Source: CAVVAY01 sp963746465
GTDB lineage: Bacteria; Actinomycetota; Actinomycetes; JACCUZ01
NCBI GenBank assembly: GCA_963746465.1
Contig: CAVVAY010000002.1
Coordinates: 62,001 to 126,000, forward strand
DNA length: 64,000 nucleotides
Reading direction: 5' to 3'
The position numbers and the translations under genes were made by a program. Below are positions 18,752 through 25,877 of the stretch, piece by piece; positions within the stretch are counted from its first letter, which is position 1, and each line of letters opens with the position of its first letter. The notes beneath the pieces were generated by a model. That model was not told the origin of the DNA and did no database searches. It saw nothing but the letters and a program-made list of their open reading frames with translations.

Positions 18752-18781
18752 CGTCGCGCCGCCTCGGCCAGGTGCCGCAGC

Positions 18782-18970
18782 TCAGATGTTGTTCCCGCCG
18801 CCGCCCCACTCACTTCCTCTGGCGTGCTGCGGGTGGCCGCCGGCCCCGATGTCCCGATGCGCCTGCGGGTCCGTGCCGGTCTCGCCGCCGCCGCCGCGAC
18901 CCCGCCGGGTCCAGACCAGCGCGATGACGGGCACAGCGACGATCACGATGAGCAGCAGTGCGAGCTCCAT
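18782..18970 (-). CDS. Small single-pass membrane protein
   Basis: A 62-residue protein: one hydrophobic helix (residues 2-20, ELALLLIVIVAVPVIALVW), a positively charged stop (TRRGR), then a Gly-, His- and Asp-rich tail. AGGAG is spaced seven bases from the ATG. The arrangement predicts an inner-membrane anchor with cytoplasmic tail. It converges on menA. No family recognised. Confidence 0.6.
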   Translation of the reverse strand: MELALLLIVIVAVPVIALVWTRRGRGGGGETGTDPQAHRDIGAGGHPQHARGSEWGGGGNNI

Positions 18971-19058
18971 GGCCTGACTCCTATTCCCTTGTCCAGTGTG
19001 ACTCTCGACTCGCACCAGCAGGCTAGCCCCACACGAGTGCTCTGACGCTCGTGCGAAC

Positions 19059-20282
19059 TCAGGTGAGTGGTGGGTCGGTGCTCTTGGTGTAGGTCTTGCC
19101 CAGGGGGCTGGTCCAGGTCTTGACCCCGGTGTCGGGGTGGTAGGTGAGTTTCCAGAGTCCGTGGGTCTTGGCGTTGTGGTGTTGCCGGCACAGGGGTCCG
19201 AGGTTGACCCGGATGGTCCGGCCGTGGTGGGCGTAGGTGACGACGTGGTCGCAGTCGCACTGGGCTGCGGGGCGGTTGCAGGCGGGGAACCCGCAGGTCC
19301 GGTCCCGGGCGGCGATGAAGGCGCGCAGCTGGTCCGAGGGCCGGTAGGTGGTGGCGCCGCGGTCCAGGAGCTGGCCGGTGTGCGGGTGGGTGGTCCACCG
19401 GACCCAGTCCCGCTGGCTGGCCATCTGCCTCGCGAGGGGTGCCGGGATGGGGCCGTAGCCGGGGATCTCACCCGGGTGGTCGGCCAGGCCGAGGGCGGTG
19501 GGCAGGTCGAGCACGACCGCGGCGGTCTGCGCGCCGCCGCAGGAGCACTTGGGCAGCCGCGCGCTTCTGCGCGCCTGTCCGGGGCGGCGGTCCCCGTGGG
19601 CATCCGGCGGGGTCTGGCCGAGGACGGCGTCGACCAGGGCGTCGACGCGGAGCGCGTCCAGGCCGGGGTCGTTGCCGGCGCCGGCCCGCAGCAGGTCCTG
19701 GGTGGCCTTGGCGCGGGCGGTCAGGGTGTCCCACACGTCCTCGGCGACCGGGGCCGGCATGGTCATCCAGAACGACTGCATCCCATCCGGTTGCGGCATC
19801 GCCTCGATGGTGCGGGCCGCGACCGCCTGGTGGTGCCGGTCGGCCGCGGACTGGGGGTCCGCGGTCAGCACCGCCCGCCGCACGGTGCGCTTGAACTCGC
19901 CCAGGCTCTGGTCCGGGGCCCGGCCCAGCACCCGGTCCTGCACCGCGGCCGCTTCCGGGTCGGGCAGGTCCCGGACCGCGCCGGCCAGGTGCGCGGCCTG
20001 CAGGTAGGACATGTCCCCGGCCCGCAACGCTGCCAAGGCGCCGGCCAGCCGGTCCCGCAGCTCCAGGGCCACCATCGTCCGGTCCCCCGCGGTCGAGGGA
20101 GACAGCCGCAGCGCGGCGCCGATCTCGAACCGGGCCTCCTCCGCCGGCCGGCCCGCGGCCTCGGTCGCCTCGGCCACCGCGGCGATCGCTGCCTGCTGCA
20201 GCCCGTCCAGCATCGACCGGCACCGCTCGAGCGCCCGGATCAGGTCCACCCGAGCCTGCAGCGTCGAGCGCGCCGGGTCCAC
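19059..20282 (-). CDS. DUF222 / HNH endonuclease domain protein (13E12-like)
   Basis: Members of this actinobacterial family pair an N-terminal DUF222 region with a C-terminal HNH nuclease motif; many copies per genome are common and no function is established. Here DUF222 spans about residues 10-240 and the HNH part is CGFPACNRPAAQCDCDHVV, NLGPLCRQHHNAKTHG. The first in-frame start is a GTG. An ATG at 20395 in another frame would supply a plausible longer N-terminus (MHSVIEVGSLRWLRAG), so a one-base deletion near 20285 is possible. A region of 88 bases before the next gene holds nothing I can identify. Confidence 0.8.
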   Translation of the reverse strand: MDPARSTLQARVDLIRALERCRSMLDGLQQAAIAAVAEATEAAGRPAEEARFEIGAALRLSPSTAGDRTMVALELRDRLAGALAALRAGDMSYLQAAHLAGAVRDLPDPEAAAVQDRVLGRAPDQSLGEFKRTVRRAVLTADPQSAADRHHQAVAARTIEAMPQPDGMQSFWMTMPAPVAEDVWDTLTARAKATQDLLRAGAGNDPGLDALRVDALVDAVLGQTPPDAHGDRRPGQARRSARLPKCSCGGAQTAAVVLDLPTALGLADHPGEIPGYGPIPAPLARQMASQRDWVRWTTHPHTGQLLDRGATTYRPSDQLRAFIAARDRTCGFPACNRPAAQCDCDHVVTYAHHGRTIRVNLGPLCRQHHNAKTHGLWKLTYHPDTGVKTWTSPLGKTYTKSTDPPLT

Positions 20283-20496
20283 CGACCCGACCGCCCAGCC
20301 AGGGACACCGCCGCCAGATCGGCCCGGCCATCAGCCGACCACGGCGCACCGGCTCGCAGCCAACGCAGCGACCCGACCTCGATCACCGAATGCATACGAC
20401 GAACCTAGACACAGGGTCGGACACAACCCCCGGCCCGGAAACCCTTCGTCCACAACGGTTCCAGGCTCTTCGCGGAAGGGCCTTGCGTCAGCGTGC

Positions 20497-20502
20497 TAGC
20501 TT
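20497..20502 (+). promoter_or_regulatory. Tentative -10 element for the leader ORF and patatin gene
   Basis: TAGCTT is the best -10-like hexamer in the stretch before the leader ORF, about 36 bases before its ATG. No good -35 partner is seen. The region 20396-20538 otherwise holds no gene. Confidence 0.3.
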
Positions 20503-20538
20503 CTTGGTGATCGTTTCCATCGACAGGAGGTGACACCC

Positions 20539-20598
20539 ATGAACGCACTGTCCGCAGAGGGTGCTCCCCTGCAGTCCACGATCGCGCGACTGAGGTAG
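20539..20598 (+). CDS. 19-residue leader peptide before the patatin gene
   Basis: A 20-codon ORF (peptide MNALSAEGAPLQSTIARLR) is preceded by AGGAGGTGA, an almost ideal Shine-Dalgarno sequence, at good spacing. It ends in TAG 46 bases before the patatin ATG. The peptide has no signal or membrane segment. Its codons 8-10 (GGT GCT CCC) form one arm of a possible RNA switch with the sequence before the next gene, so its translation rather than its product may matter. Confidence 0.6.
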   Translation: MNALSAEGAPLQSTIARLR

Positions 20599-20644
20599 TC
20601 GCCGCCGGGAGCGCCCGCCAGGCAACTCGCGAGAGGCGTCTCCC
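20560..20644 (+). promoter_or_regulatory. Putative translational attenuator of the patatin gene
   Basis: Three segments can pair in two exclusive ways. Segment 1 (GGTGCTCCC, 20560-20568, inside the leader ORF) is complementary to segment 2 (GGGAGCGCC, 20607-20615), nine pairs with one G-U. Segment 2 also pairs with segment 3 (GGCGTCTCCC, 20635-20644, one-base bulge), which ends directly against the patatin ATG and covers its ribosome binding site. Ribosomes on the leader would block 1:2 pairing and favour 2:3, shutting off the next gene. Confidence 0.5.
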
Positions 20645-21548
20645 ATGAACACACGAGTTTTCACTCCGCACGAGCGAGCGTTGGTCCTCGGTGGCGGTGG
20701 ATCGGCCGGCAATGCCTGGCTGATCGGCGTCATCGCCGGCCTGTTCGATGCCGGGTTGGACGTGACCGAGGCCGATCTGATCATCGGGACGTCAGCCGGA
20801 TCGACGGCCGCTGCCCAGGTCACCAGTGCTTCCCCGATCCAGCTGCTCGCGGACATCCTTTCCGCTGCGCCCCAGCAACGGAATGATCCGGCCCGACCCG
20901 GCGGTGGACGCGCTCCCACTGGGCCGGCCGACCACATGCGGAGGCTGCGCGAGACCATCGCCGCCGCTGACGATCCGGTCGACCTGCGCCGCAGGCTGGG
21001 CGCGGCAGCGCTCGACATGGAGGCGTCGTCCGACGGCTCCGTCCAATCGCGGTGGCGCGCCACCGTCGCCGCCCGGCTGCCCACCCAGCACTGGCCGCAG
21101 CAGACGGTGCACATCACTGCGGTCGATGCCCGTACCGGTGACCCGGTCGTGTTCGACCGCCACAGCGGCGTCGACCTGGTGGACGCCGTCGCCGCCAGCT
21201 GTGCGGGCGGCTTCGCCTACAGCATCGGCGACGGTCGATACATCGACGGCGGCCACCGACGCAGCAGCGAGAATGCCGACCTGGCAGCCGGCTACCGGCG
21301 GGTGCTGGTGCTGTCACCGCTCGGCGGTCGATCGCTGGCGCCGCCGGAGTGGGGCATTTGCACCTTGCCGCGCAGGTCGACGAGCTCCGCGCAGGTGGCA
21401 GCAGGGTCGAGACGATCCGGCCGGACAGCAGCTCGTCGACGCGTTCGGCGACAACATGATGGATCTGTCGTCGCGTCCTCCCTCCGCTCGAGCCGGGTTC
21501 GAGCAAGGCCAAGGCCAGGCCGAGCGGCTCAGCGAGTTCTGGCGCTGA
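20645..21548 (+). pseudogene. Patatin-like phospholipase, broken by two frameshifts
   Basis: Serine-Asp lipid acyl hydrolase. The first 235 residues carry all catalytic motifs: oxyanion loop LVLGGGGSAGNAW, nucleophile elbow IIGTSAGST and the DGG of YIDGGHRRSSENADLAAGY. After SLAPPEWG the match continues in a second frame (LHLAAQVDELRAGGSRVETIRPDSS) and then in a third (VDAFGDNMMDLSSRPPSARAGF), implying single-base deletions near 21351-21358 and 21433-21436. Repaired, it is about 301 residues. Sequence error is possible, but two losses within 80 bases in an accessory gene also fit real decay. Confidence 0.75.
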
Positions 21549-21622
21549 AGGACCACCGTCCTCACGTGTCGGGCACGGCGACAAACACCTGGCGCAACTG
21601 CCTGCCTGACTGGGCGACCGAC

Positions 21623-22354
21623 TCAGCCGGGCGTGCGCCAGACCGAGACGTGGCTCTCGCTGTCGCCGGTGAAGGGACTGCCGTTCCAGTCGGCGACACG
21701 GCTCTCGAGCTCCATCCCGGCGAGCTGGGCCATCAGGTCACACTCCGCCGGCCAGACGTAGCGGAAGTTGCTGGCGCCGTAGGTCACCGTGCCGTCGGAC
21801 TGTCGTCGATAGTGATGCGACGTGCCCTGCTGGGTGGTCATGTCGTACGTGTCGAAACCGACATGGTGGTGCCCTACGTGGAAGGGCACAGCCGGTTGCC
21901 CGGGCGGGAAGCGTCGGATTCCTGGGATCCACAGCTCGATGACGACCCGTCCGCCCGGCGCAAGGTGGCGAGCAGCATTGCGGAAACAGGCGACCTGTTC
22001 GTCTTGGGTGCGAAGGTTCCCGAGGCTGTTCCACACGAGATAGACGAGCGAGAACCGCCCCGGCATCGTGCTCGTCGCCATGTCGCCGACCACGACCGGG
22101 ATGTCAGACCGCTTCTTCCGGAGCTGGTCAACCATCGGCTGCGAGAGCTCGATGCCGCTCACCGAGAGGCCCCGCTCGACCAAAGGTATGGCCACCCGTC
22201 CCGTACCGATGGCGAACTCCAGCACGGGAGCGTCGCCGGCCAGATGAGCGAGGAAGCGCACCGCCGGCTCCAGCACGTCCGGGGTGAACATGAAGGCTGA
22301 GGCCTCGTCGTACCGCTGGGCCGTGTCCGCGTCCCACAGGTCGCTGGTCGTCAT
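21623..22354 (-). CDS. Class I SAM-dependent methyltransferase
   Basis: A 243-residue methyltransferase. Motif I is PVLEFAIGTGRVAIPLVERG, followed by SGIELSQPMVDQLRKK (motif II acidic residue) and the post-motif region LAPGGRVVIELWIPG. The C-terminal half (GTSHHYRRQSDGTVTYG, FRYVWPAECDLMAQLAGM) resembles small-molecule methyltransferases of the Methyltransf_25 type. The substrate is not predictable. It converges on the patatin gene. Confidence 0.85.
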   Translation of the reverse strand: MTTSDLWDADTAQRYDEASAFMFTPDVLEPAVRFLAHLAGDAPVLEFAIGTGRVAIPLVERGLSVSGIELSQPMVDQLRKKRSDIPVVVGDMATSTMPGRFSLVYLVWNSLGNLRTQDEQVACFRNAARHLAPGGRVVIELWIPGIRRFPPGQPAVPFHVGHHHVGFDTYDMTTQQGTSHHYRRQSDGTVTYGASNFRYVWPAECDLMAQLAGMELESRVADWNGSPFTGDSESHVSVWRTPG

Positions 22355-22449
22355 CTGAGGCAGCCTGGCCTACCAGGGACGCGCTGAACACCAATTTTCA
22401 CGGCGCCGGAGGGACTTCAGGACACCCCTCGGCAGACCCGGTGGGGCAC

Positions 22450-23280
22450 TCAGCCCACCTGCGCGCACACGGCCGCGGCCACGTCGTCCGCGCGGTTCTC
22501 GGGCAGCCAGTGGCCCGCATCCAGCTCCACCAAGCGATAGCGGCCGGTCACCAGGTCTTCGGTGCGGCGCACCGAGCCGCTGCTGAAGAACGGGTCCCGT
22601 CGACCCACGAGGTAGGTGGTCGGCACCGAGACCCGACCGGCGCCACGTCCTCGGGAGACCGGGATCGCTCGGTACCAGCCGAGAGCGGCAGTCATGGCGC
22701 CCGGTTCACGCATCCGCGCCGTGTAGTGCGCAGCCCGTTCCTCGGTCAGCCCTGACCTCCCCAGCCCGATGGCGAAGGCGCGGCCGCCGGCGAGACCGGC
22801 CATCAGCTCGGGCAGCACCGGCAGCTGGAAGCCCACCATGTACGACGACCGCAGTCCCTGGCTGCCGCGCCACTCGGCGCGCATCGCCGCCGGGTGCGGC
22901 GTCGACAGCACCGTCAGCGAGCGCACCCGGTCGCTGCGGCGCGAGCCCAGGAACCACGCCACGGCGCCACCCCAGTCATGCCCCACCACGTGGGCCTGCT
23001 GCACGCCGGCCGCATCGAGCAGCGCCGCCACGTCGTCAGCGAGCTGCTCCAGGACGTACGCCGACCGGCCGGACGGCCGGGCACCGGGCGAGTAGCCGCG
23101 CTGGTCCGGCACCAGCACCCGCAAGCCGTCGGCGGCCAGCCGTTCCGCCACGCCGTCGTACGCCGTGCCGTCCTGGGGGAACCCGTGCAGGCAGACGACG
23201 ACCTCCCCGTCTACCGGGCCGCTGTCCCGGACGTCGAAGACCAGCCCGTCGCGGACCCAGGACCTCAAGCGACTCGCCAT
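22450..23280 (-). CDS. Alpha/beta hydrolase, epoxide hydrolase-like
   Basis: Soluble alpha/beta-hydrolase of 276 residues. CLHGFPQDGTAYDGV supplies the oxyanion HG, VVGHDWGGAVAW places an Asp as nucleophile, and LDAGHWLPENRAD supplies the catalytic His; a lid domain lies between. Asp in the GHDWGG elbow points to epoxide hydrolase or haloalkane dehalogenase rather than a serine hydrolase. The ATG follows the phosphoesterase stop by two bases, so the two are co-transcribed. Confidence 0.85.
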   Translation of the reverse strand: MASRLRSWVRDGLVFDVRDSGPVDGEVVVCLHGFPQDGTAYDGVAERLAADGLRVLVPDQRGYSPGARPSGRSAYVLEQLADDVAALLDAAGVQQAHVVGHDWGGAVAWFLGSRRSDRVRSLTVLSTPHPAAMRAEWRGSQGLRSSYMVGFQLPVLPELMAGLAGGRAFAIGLGRSGLTEERAAHYTARMREPGAMTAALGWYRAIPVSRGRGAGRVSVPTTYLVGRRDPFFSSGSVRRTEDLVTGRYRLVELDAGHWLPENRADDVAAAVCAQVG

Positions 23281-23282
23281 GG

Positions 23283-23798
23283 TCAGGGCGTACCCCGCGG
23301 GAGACGGTGCAGACGCAGCCGCGACAGCCCCGTCGTGGTCACCGTGGCGGTCATGAAGGTGTGGTCGGGCTGCCGACGGCGGTCGGTGGGAGACCCGGGG
23401 TTCAGCAGTCGCAGCCCGGTGTCCGTCCGGCTGTCCCACGGGATGTGGCTGTGACCGAAGACGAGCACATCGGTGTCCGGGAACGCGTCGGCGCACCGGC
23501 GCTCGCGGCCCGTTGCCGGGCCGGTCTCGTGCACCACCGCGAGCCGCAGCCCCTCGACCTCGACCCGCGCCACTTCCGGCAGCCGGGCTCGCAGGGCCGG
23601 GCCGTCGTTGTTGCCGACCACGCCGACCAGCTGCTGCTGGGCCCCCAACCGGGCCTCCAGGCGGTCCAGCAGCTCGACCTCGGTCCAGTCACCGGCGTGC
23701 ACGACGACGTCGGCTCGGTCCACCTCGCTCCAGACCCGTGCCGGCAGGTCCTTCGCCCGGCGCGGCACATGGGTGTCGGCGATCAGGAGGAGACGCAC
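23283..23798 (-). CDS. Metallophosphoesterase (YfcE/MJ0936 type)
   Basis: Calcineurin-like phosphodiesterase of 171 residues. Metal-site motifs in order: LLLIADTHVP (D-x-H), VVVHAGDWTE (GD), GVVGNNDG (GN-x-D/N) and VFGHSHIPWDSR (GH-x-H). I use the GTG that gives MRLLLIADTH, because a -10-like TAGGCT lies 8 bases upstream. The gene starts inside the end of the Lrp gene region and runs in the same direction. Natural substrate unknown. Confidence 0.85.
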   Translation of the reverse strand: MRLLLIADTHVPRRAKDLPARVWSEVDRADVVVHAGDWTEVELLDRLEARLGAQQQLVGVVGNNDGPALRARLPEVARVEVEGLRLAVVHETGPATGRERRCADAFPDTDVLVFGHSHIPWDSRTDTGLRLLNPGSPTDRRRQPDHTFMTATVTTTGLSRLRLHRLPRGTP

Positions 23799-23806
23799 GG
23801 CGACGC

Positions 23807-23812
23807 AGCCTA
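23807..23812 (-). promoter_or_regulatory. Predicted -10 element for leaderless phosphoesterase mRNA
   Basis: On the minus strand TAGGCT lies 8 bases before the GTG of the phosphoesterase gene, overlapping the stop of the Lrp gene. Confidence 0.45.
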
Positions 23813-24256
23813 TGAGGCCGGCGCTGCCCGGCCCTCCCACTTCGTCGACAGCACGACGGTGGTGCGGGTCCGGGCCACCCCACGGATCCGGCGCAGCCGC
23901 GACAGGGTCCGTTCCAGCCCGGCGACGTCCGGGACCCGGACCTTGATCAGGAAGCTCTCGTCCCCCGCGACGAACCAGCAGTCCTCGACCTCCTCGAGCC
24001 GCTGCACGGCCGAGGTCACGGCGCCCTGGTCGGAGGTGTCGGACAGGTAGACCCCGACCAGCGCCGCCACCGAGCGGCCGAGCGCCACCGGGTCGACCGC
24101 CGCGTGGTACCCGGTGATCACCCCGCTCGCCTCCAGCCGGGACACCCGGTCGGTGACGCTCGGCCCGGACAGCCCCACCAGCCGGCCGAGCTCGGCCCAG
24201 GACGCCCGGCCGTCCCGGCGCAGCGCCTCGATCAGGACCCGGTCGATGTCATCCAC
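23810..24256 (-). CDS. Lrp/AsnC family transcriptional regulator
   Basis: A 148-residue DNA-binding regulator: N-terminal helix-turn-helix (DDIDRVLIEALRRDGRASW, ELGRLVGLSGPSVTDRVSRL) and C-terminal RAM effector domain (VEDCWFVAGDESFLIKVRV). Members usually respond to amino acids. It is divergent from a small basic gene, and an inverted repeat lies between the two starts, suggesting autoregulation. GTG start. Confidence 0.92.
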   Translation of the reverse strand: MDDIDRVLIEALRRDGRASWAELGRLVGLSGPSVTDRVSRLEASGVITGYHAAVDPVALGRSVAALVGVYLSDTSDQGAVTSAVQRLEEVEDCWFVAGDESFLIKVRVPDVAGLERTLSRLRRIRGVARTRTTVVLSTKWEGRAAPAS

Positions 24257-24286
24257 GGCTGTCAGCCCCTCGAGTGGGAAGAAAAC

Positions 24287-24317
24287 TTGGCCGATACCTG
24301 TTGTGACCTTAGTATCG
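24287..24317 (+). promoter_or_regulatory. Promoter with overlapping inverted repeat between lrp-like gene and small ORF
   Basis: TTGGCC and TAGTAT are separated by 17 bases, a good sigma-A-type promoter reading right. Arms CGATAC (24292-24297) and GTATCG (24312-24317) form a perfect 6-base inverted repeat that overlaps both hexamers. Its place beside an Lrp/AsnC gene makes it a likely operator for that protein. Confidence 0.6.
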
Positions 24318-24360
24318 CAGGTACACCACCCCGCTAGACCTGGAAAGTAGAGGAACCACC

Positions 24361-24480
24361 GTGTTCACGCTCGACCTGGCCCGCGCCCACATCCGCGAGC
24401 TCACCCGCGAGGCTGACAAGTCCCGCCGCGCCAACCGCCACGAGGTCCGCGCCGCCCGGCGCGCCGCCCGCGACCGCTGA
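24361..24480 (+). CDS. 39-residue basic small protein
   Basis: A GTG-initiated ORF with AGAGGA upstream and a good promoter 46 bases before it. The peptide is one predicted amphipathic, very basic helix with about 11 Arg (MFTLDLARAHIRELTREADK, then Arg/Ala-rich). It is followed by the PLDc_N gene after 61 bases. No family recognised; the composition would suit nucleic-acid or membrane binding. Confidence 0.6.
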   Translation: MFTLDLARAHIRELTREADKSRRANRHEVRAARRAARDR

Positions 24481-24541
24481 CCCGCACCACGGCGACCGCT
24501 CCGCTCCCGACGTACGCTGATGATCGAGGAGCTGCGCACCC

Positions 24542-24880
24542 ATGCTGAGAGTCTTTCTGTTCGCCCTGCCGATCGTGCTCGCCGTCTATGCACTGGTCGA
24601 CCTGGTCCAGACCCGGGACGAGGACGTCCAGGGCCTGCCCAAGCTGGTCTGGGTCCTGCTCATCGTCCTGGTCTGGGTCGTCGGCCCGCTGGCCTGGCTG
24701 CTCGCCGGCAGCCGCAGCCGGAGGCTGCCCGGCCTGCTGCCACGCGCCGACGGCCCCGACCCCGCCCCGGGCCGCCGCACGACGGCACCCGACGACGACC
24801 CCGACTTCCTGCGTGGCCTGAACCCGCCGCGCCCGCAGAGCCCGCCGGAGGACGACGAGCCCGGCCCGCCGGTCCGCTGA
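24542..24880 (+). CDS. PLDc_N domain membrane protein
   Basis: A 112-residue inner-membrane protein with two helices (residues about 3-22 and 35-56) around the conserved loop DEDVQGLPKLVWVLLIVL, the pattern of the phospholipase D N-terminal domain found alone in many actinobacteria. The C-terminal half is Pro/Asp-rich and probably disordered. GAGGAG lies ten bases before the ATG. It converges on ccsB with four bases between stops. Function unknown. Confidence 0.8.
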   Translation: MLRVFLFALPIVLAVYALVDLVQTRDEDVQGLPKLVWVLLIVLVWVVGPLAWLLAGSRSRRLPGLLPRADGPDPAPGRRTTAPDDDPDFLRGLNPPRPQSPPEDDEPGPPVR

Positions 24881-24884
24881 CCGT

Positions 24885-25877
24885 TCAGCCGACCCCGGCG
24901 TAGGAGTGGAAGCCCACCAGCCAGATGTTCACGACCAGGTAGTTGAACAGGAACGTCGCGTAGCCGAGCCCCGCGAGGTACGCCGCCTTCCGCCCCTTCC
25001 AGCCCGCCGTGGCCCTGGCGTGCAGGTAGGCCGTGTAGACCATCCAGGTGATGAACGCCCAGGTCTCCTTCGGGTCCCAGCCCCAGTAGCGCCCCCAGGC
25101 GTTCTCGGCCCAGATGGCGCCGGCGATCACGGCGAACGTCCAGATCGGGTAGGCGAAGGCATGCATCTTGTACGCCGACCGGTCCAGCACCGAGGCGGCC
25201 GGCAGCCGGTCCATGAAGGATGGACGACGTCCTGGCTCGGGCACCCGCTCGCGCTTCTCCTGCACCAGGTAGCAGACCGACTGCGCGAAGCCGATGGTCA
25301 GGATGCCGGAGGCGATGATCGCCGCCGTCACGTGGATGACCAGCCACACCGACTTCAGCGCCGGCACCAGCTGGGCTGACTCGGTGTAGAGCACCGTCAC
25401 CGCGAGACCCAGGGTGAGCAGGACCGGGAGCACCACGAAGGTGCCCAGGTAGCGGACGTCCTTGAGGGTGAGCAGCAGCAGGAACACCCCGGTCACCGCG
25501 AGCGCCCCGGTCGTCGAGAACTCGAACATGTTGCCCCACGGCGGCCGGCCCGCCGAGACGCCCCTGGCCACGACCGAGGCCAGGTGCAGGGCGAAGGCCA
25601 GCACGGTGAGCGACACCGCGATCCGGCCGAGCCGACCGGCCCTCGCCTCACGCGCAGCGTCGCGGTCGACGACGCCGGTCGGTGCGCTCTCCTCGGCGTA
25701 CGCCGGCCCGGAGCCGACGGTCGCGAGCTCGCGCACCTGCGGCTCGTCCGCCGCCCGCCGGCGGCGCGGTGAGCCGAACGCCAGCTCGGCCGTGTAGCAG
25801 TACATGGCGCCGGCGTAGACGACCATCGCGGAGTAGAGCAGGTTGTTGCTGAGCTGGGCCAGCGCGTCAGCGCTCAC
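24885..25877 (-). CDS. ccsB: Cytochrome c biogenesis protein CcsB (CcsA family)
   Basis: Membrane component of system II cytochrome c maturation that carries heme across the membrane. The WWD heme motif is WGRYWGWDPKETWAFITW near residue 275, with the second conserved segment PPWGNMFEFSTTGAL and conserved histidines in VIHVTAAI and KMHAFAYP. It is 330 residues with about eight helices. It overlaps the end of resB by 11 bases, so the pair is coupled. Confidence 0.95.
   Translation of the reverse strand: MSADALAQLSNNLLYSAMVVYAGAMYCYTAELAFGSPRRRRAADEPQVRELATVGSGPAYAEESAPTGVVDRDAAREARAGRLGRIAVSLTVLAFALHLASVVARGVSAGRPPWGNMFEFSTTGALAVTGVFLLLLTLKDVRYLGTFVVLPVLLTLGLAVTVLYTESAQLVPALKSVWLVIHVTAAIIASGILTIGFAQSVCYLVQEKRERVPEPGRRPSFMDRLPAASVLDRSAYKMHAFAYPIWTFAVIAGAIWAENAWGRYWGWDPKETWAFITWMVYTAYLHARATAGWKGRKAAYLAGLGYATFLFNYLVVNIWLVGFHSYAGVG

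Noticed and set aside
19059..20282. HNH gene as a homing endonuclease or part of a mobile element
   Set aside because: No inverted repeats, target duplication, intron or intein borders are seen; DUF222-HNH genes are ordinary dispersed actinobacterial genes.
22450..23280. Alpha/beta hydrolase as the missing MenH
   Set aside because: The nucleophile elbow is GHDWGG with Asp, typical of epoxide hydrolases, whereas MenH uses Ser.
24285..24317. TTGTGACC as a third Rex site
   Set aside because: Only the left half resembles the Rex consensus; the right half is not palindromic to it, and a better inverted repeat (CGATAC/GTATCG) explains the region.
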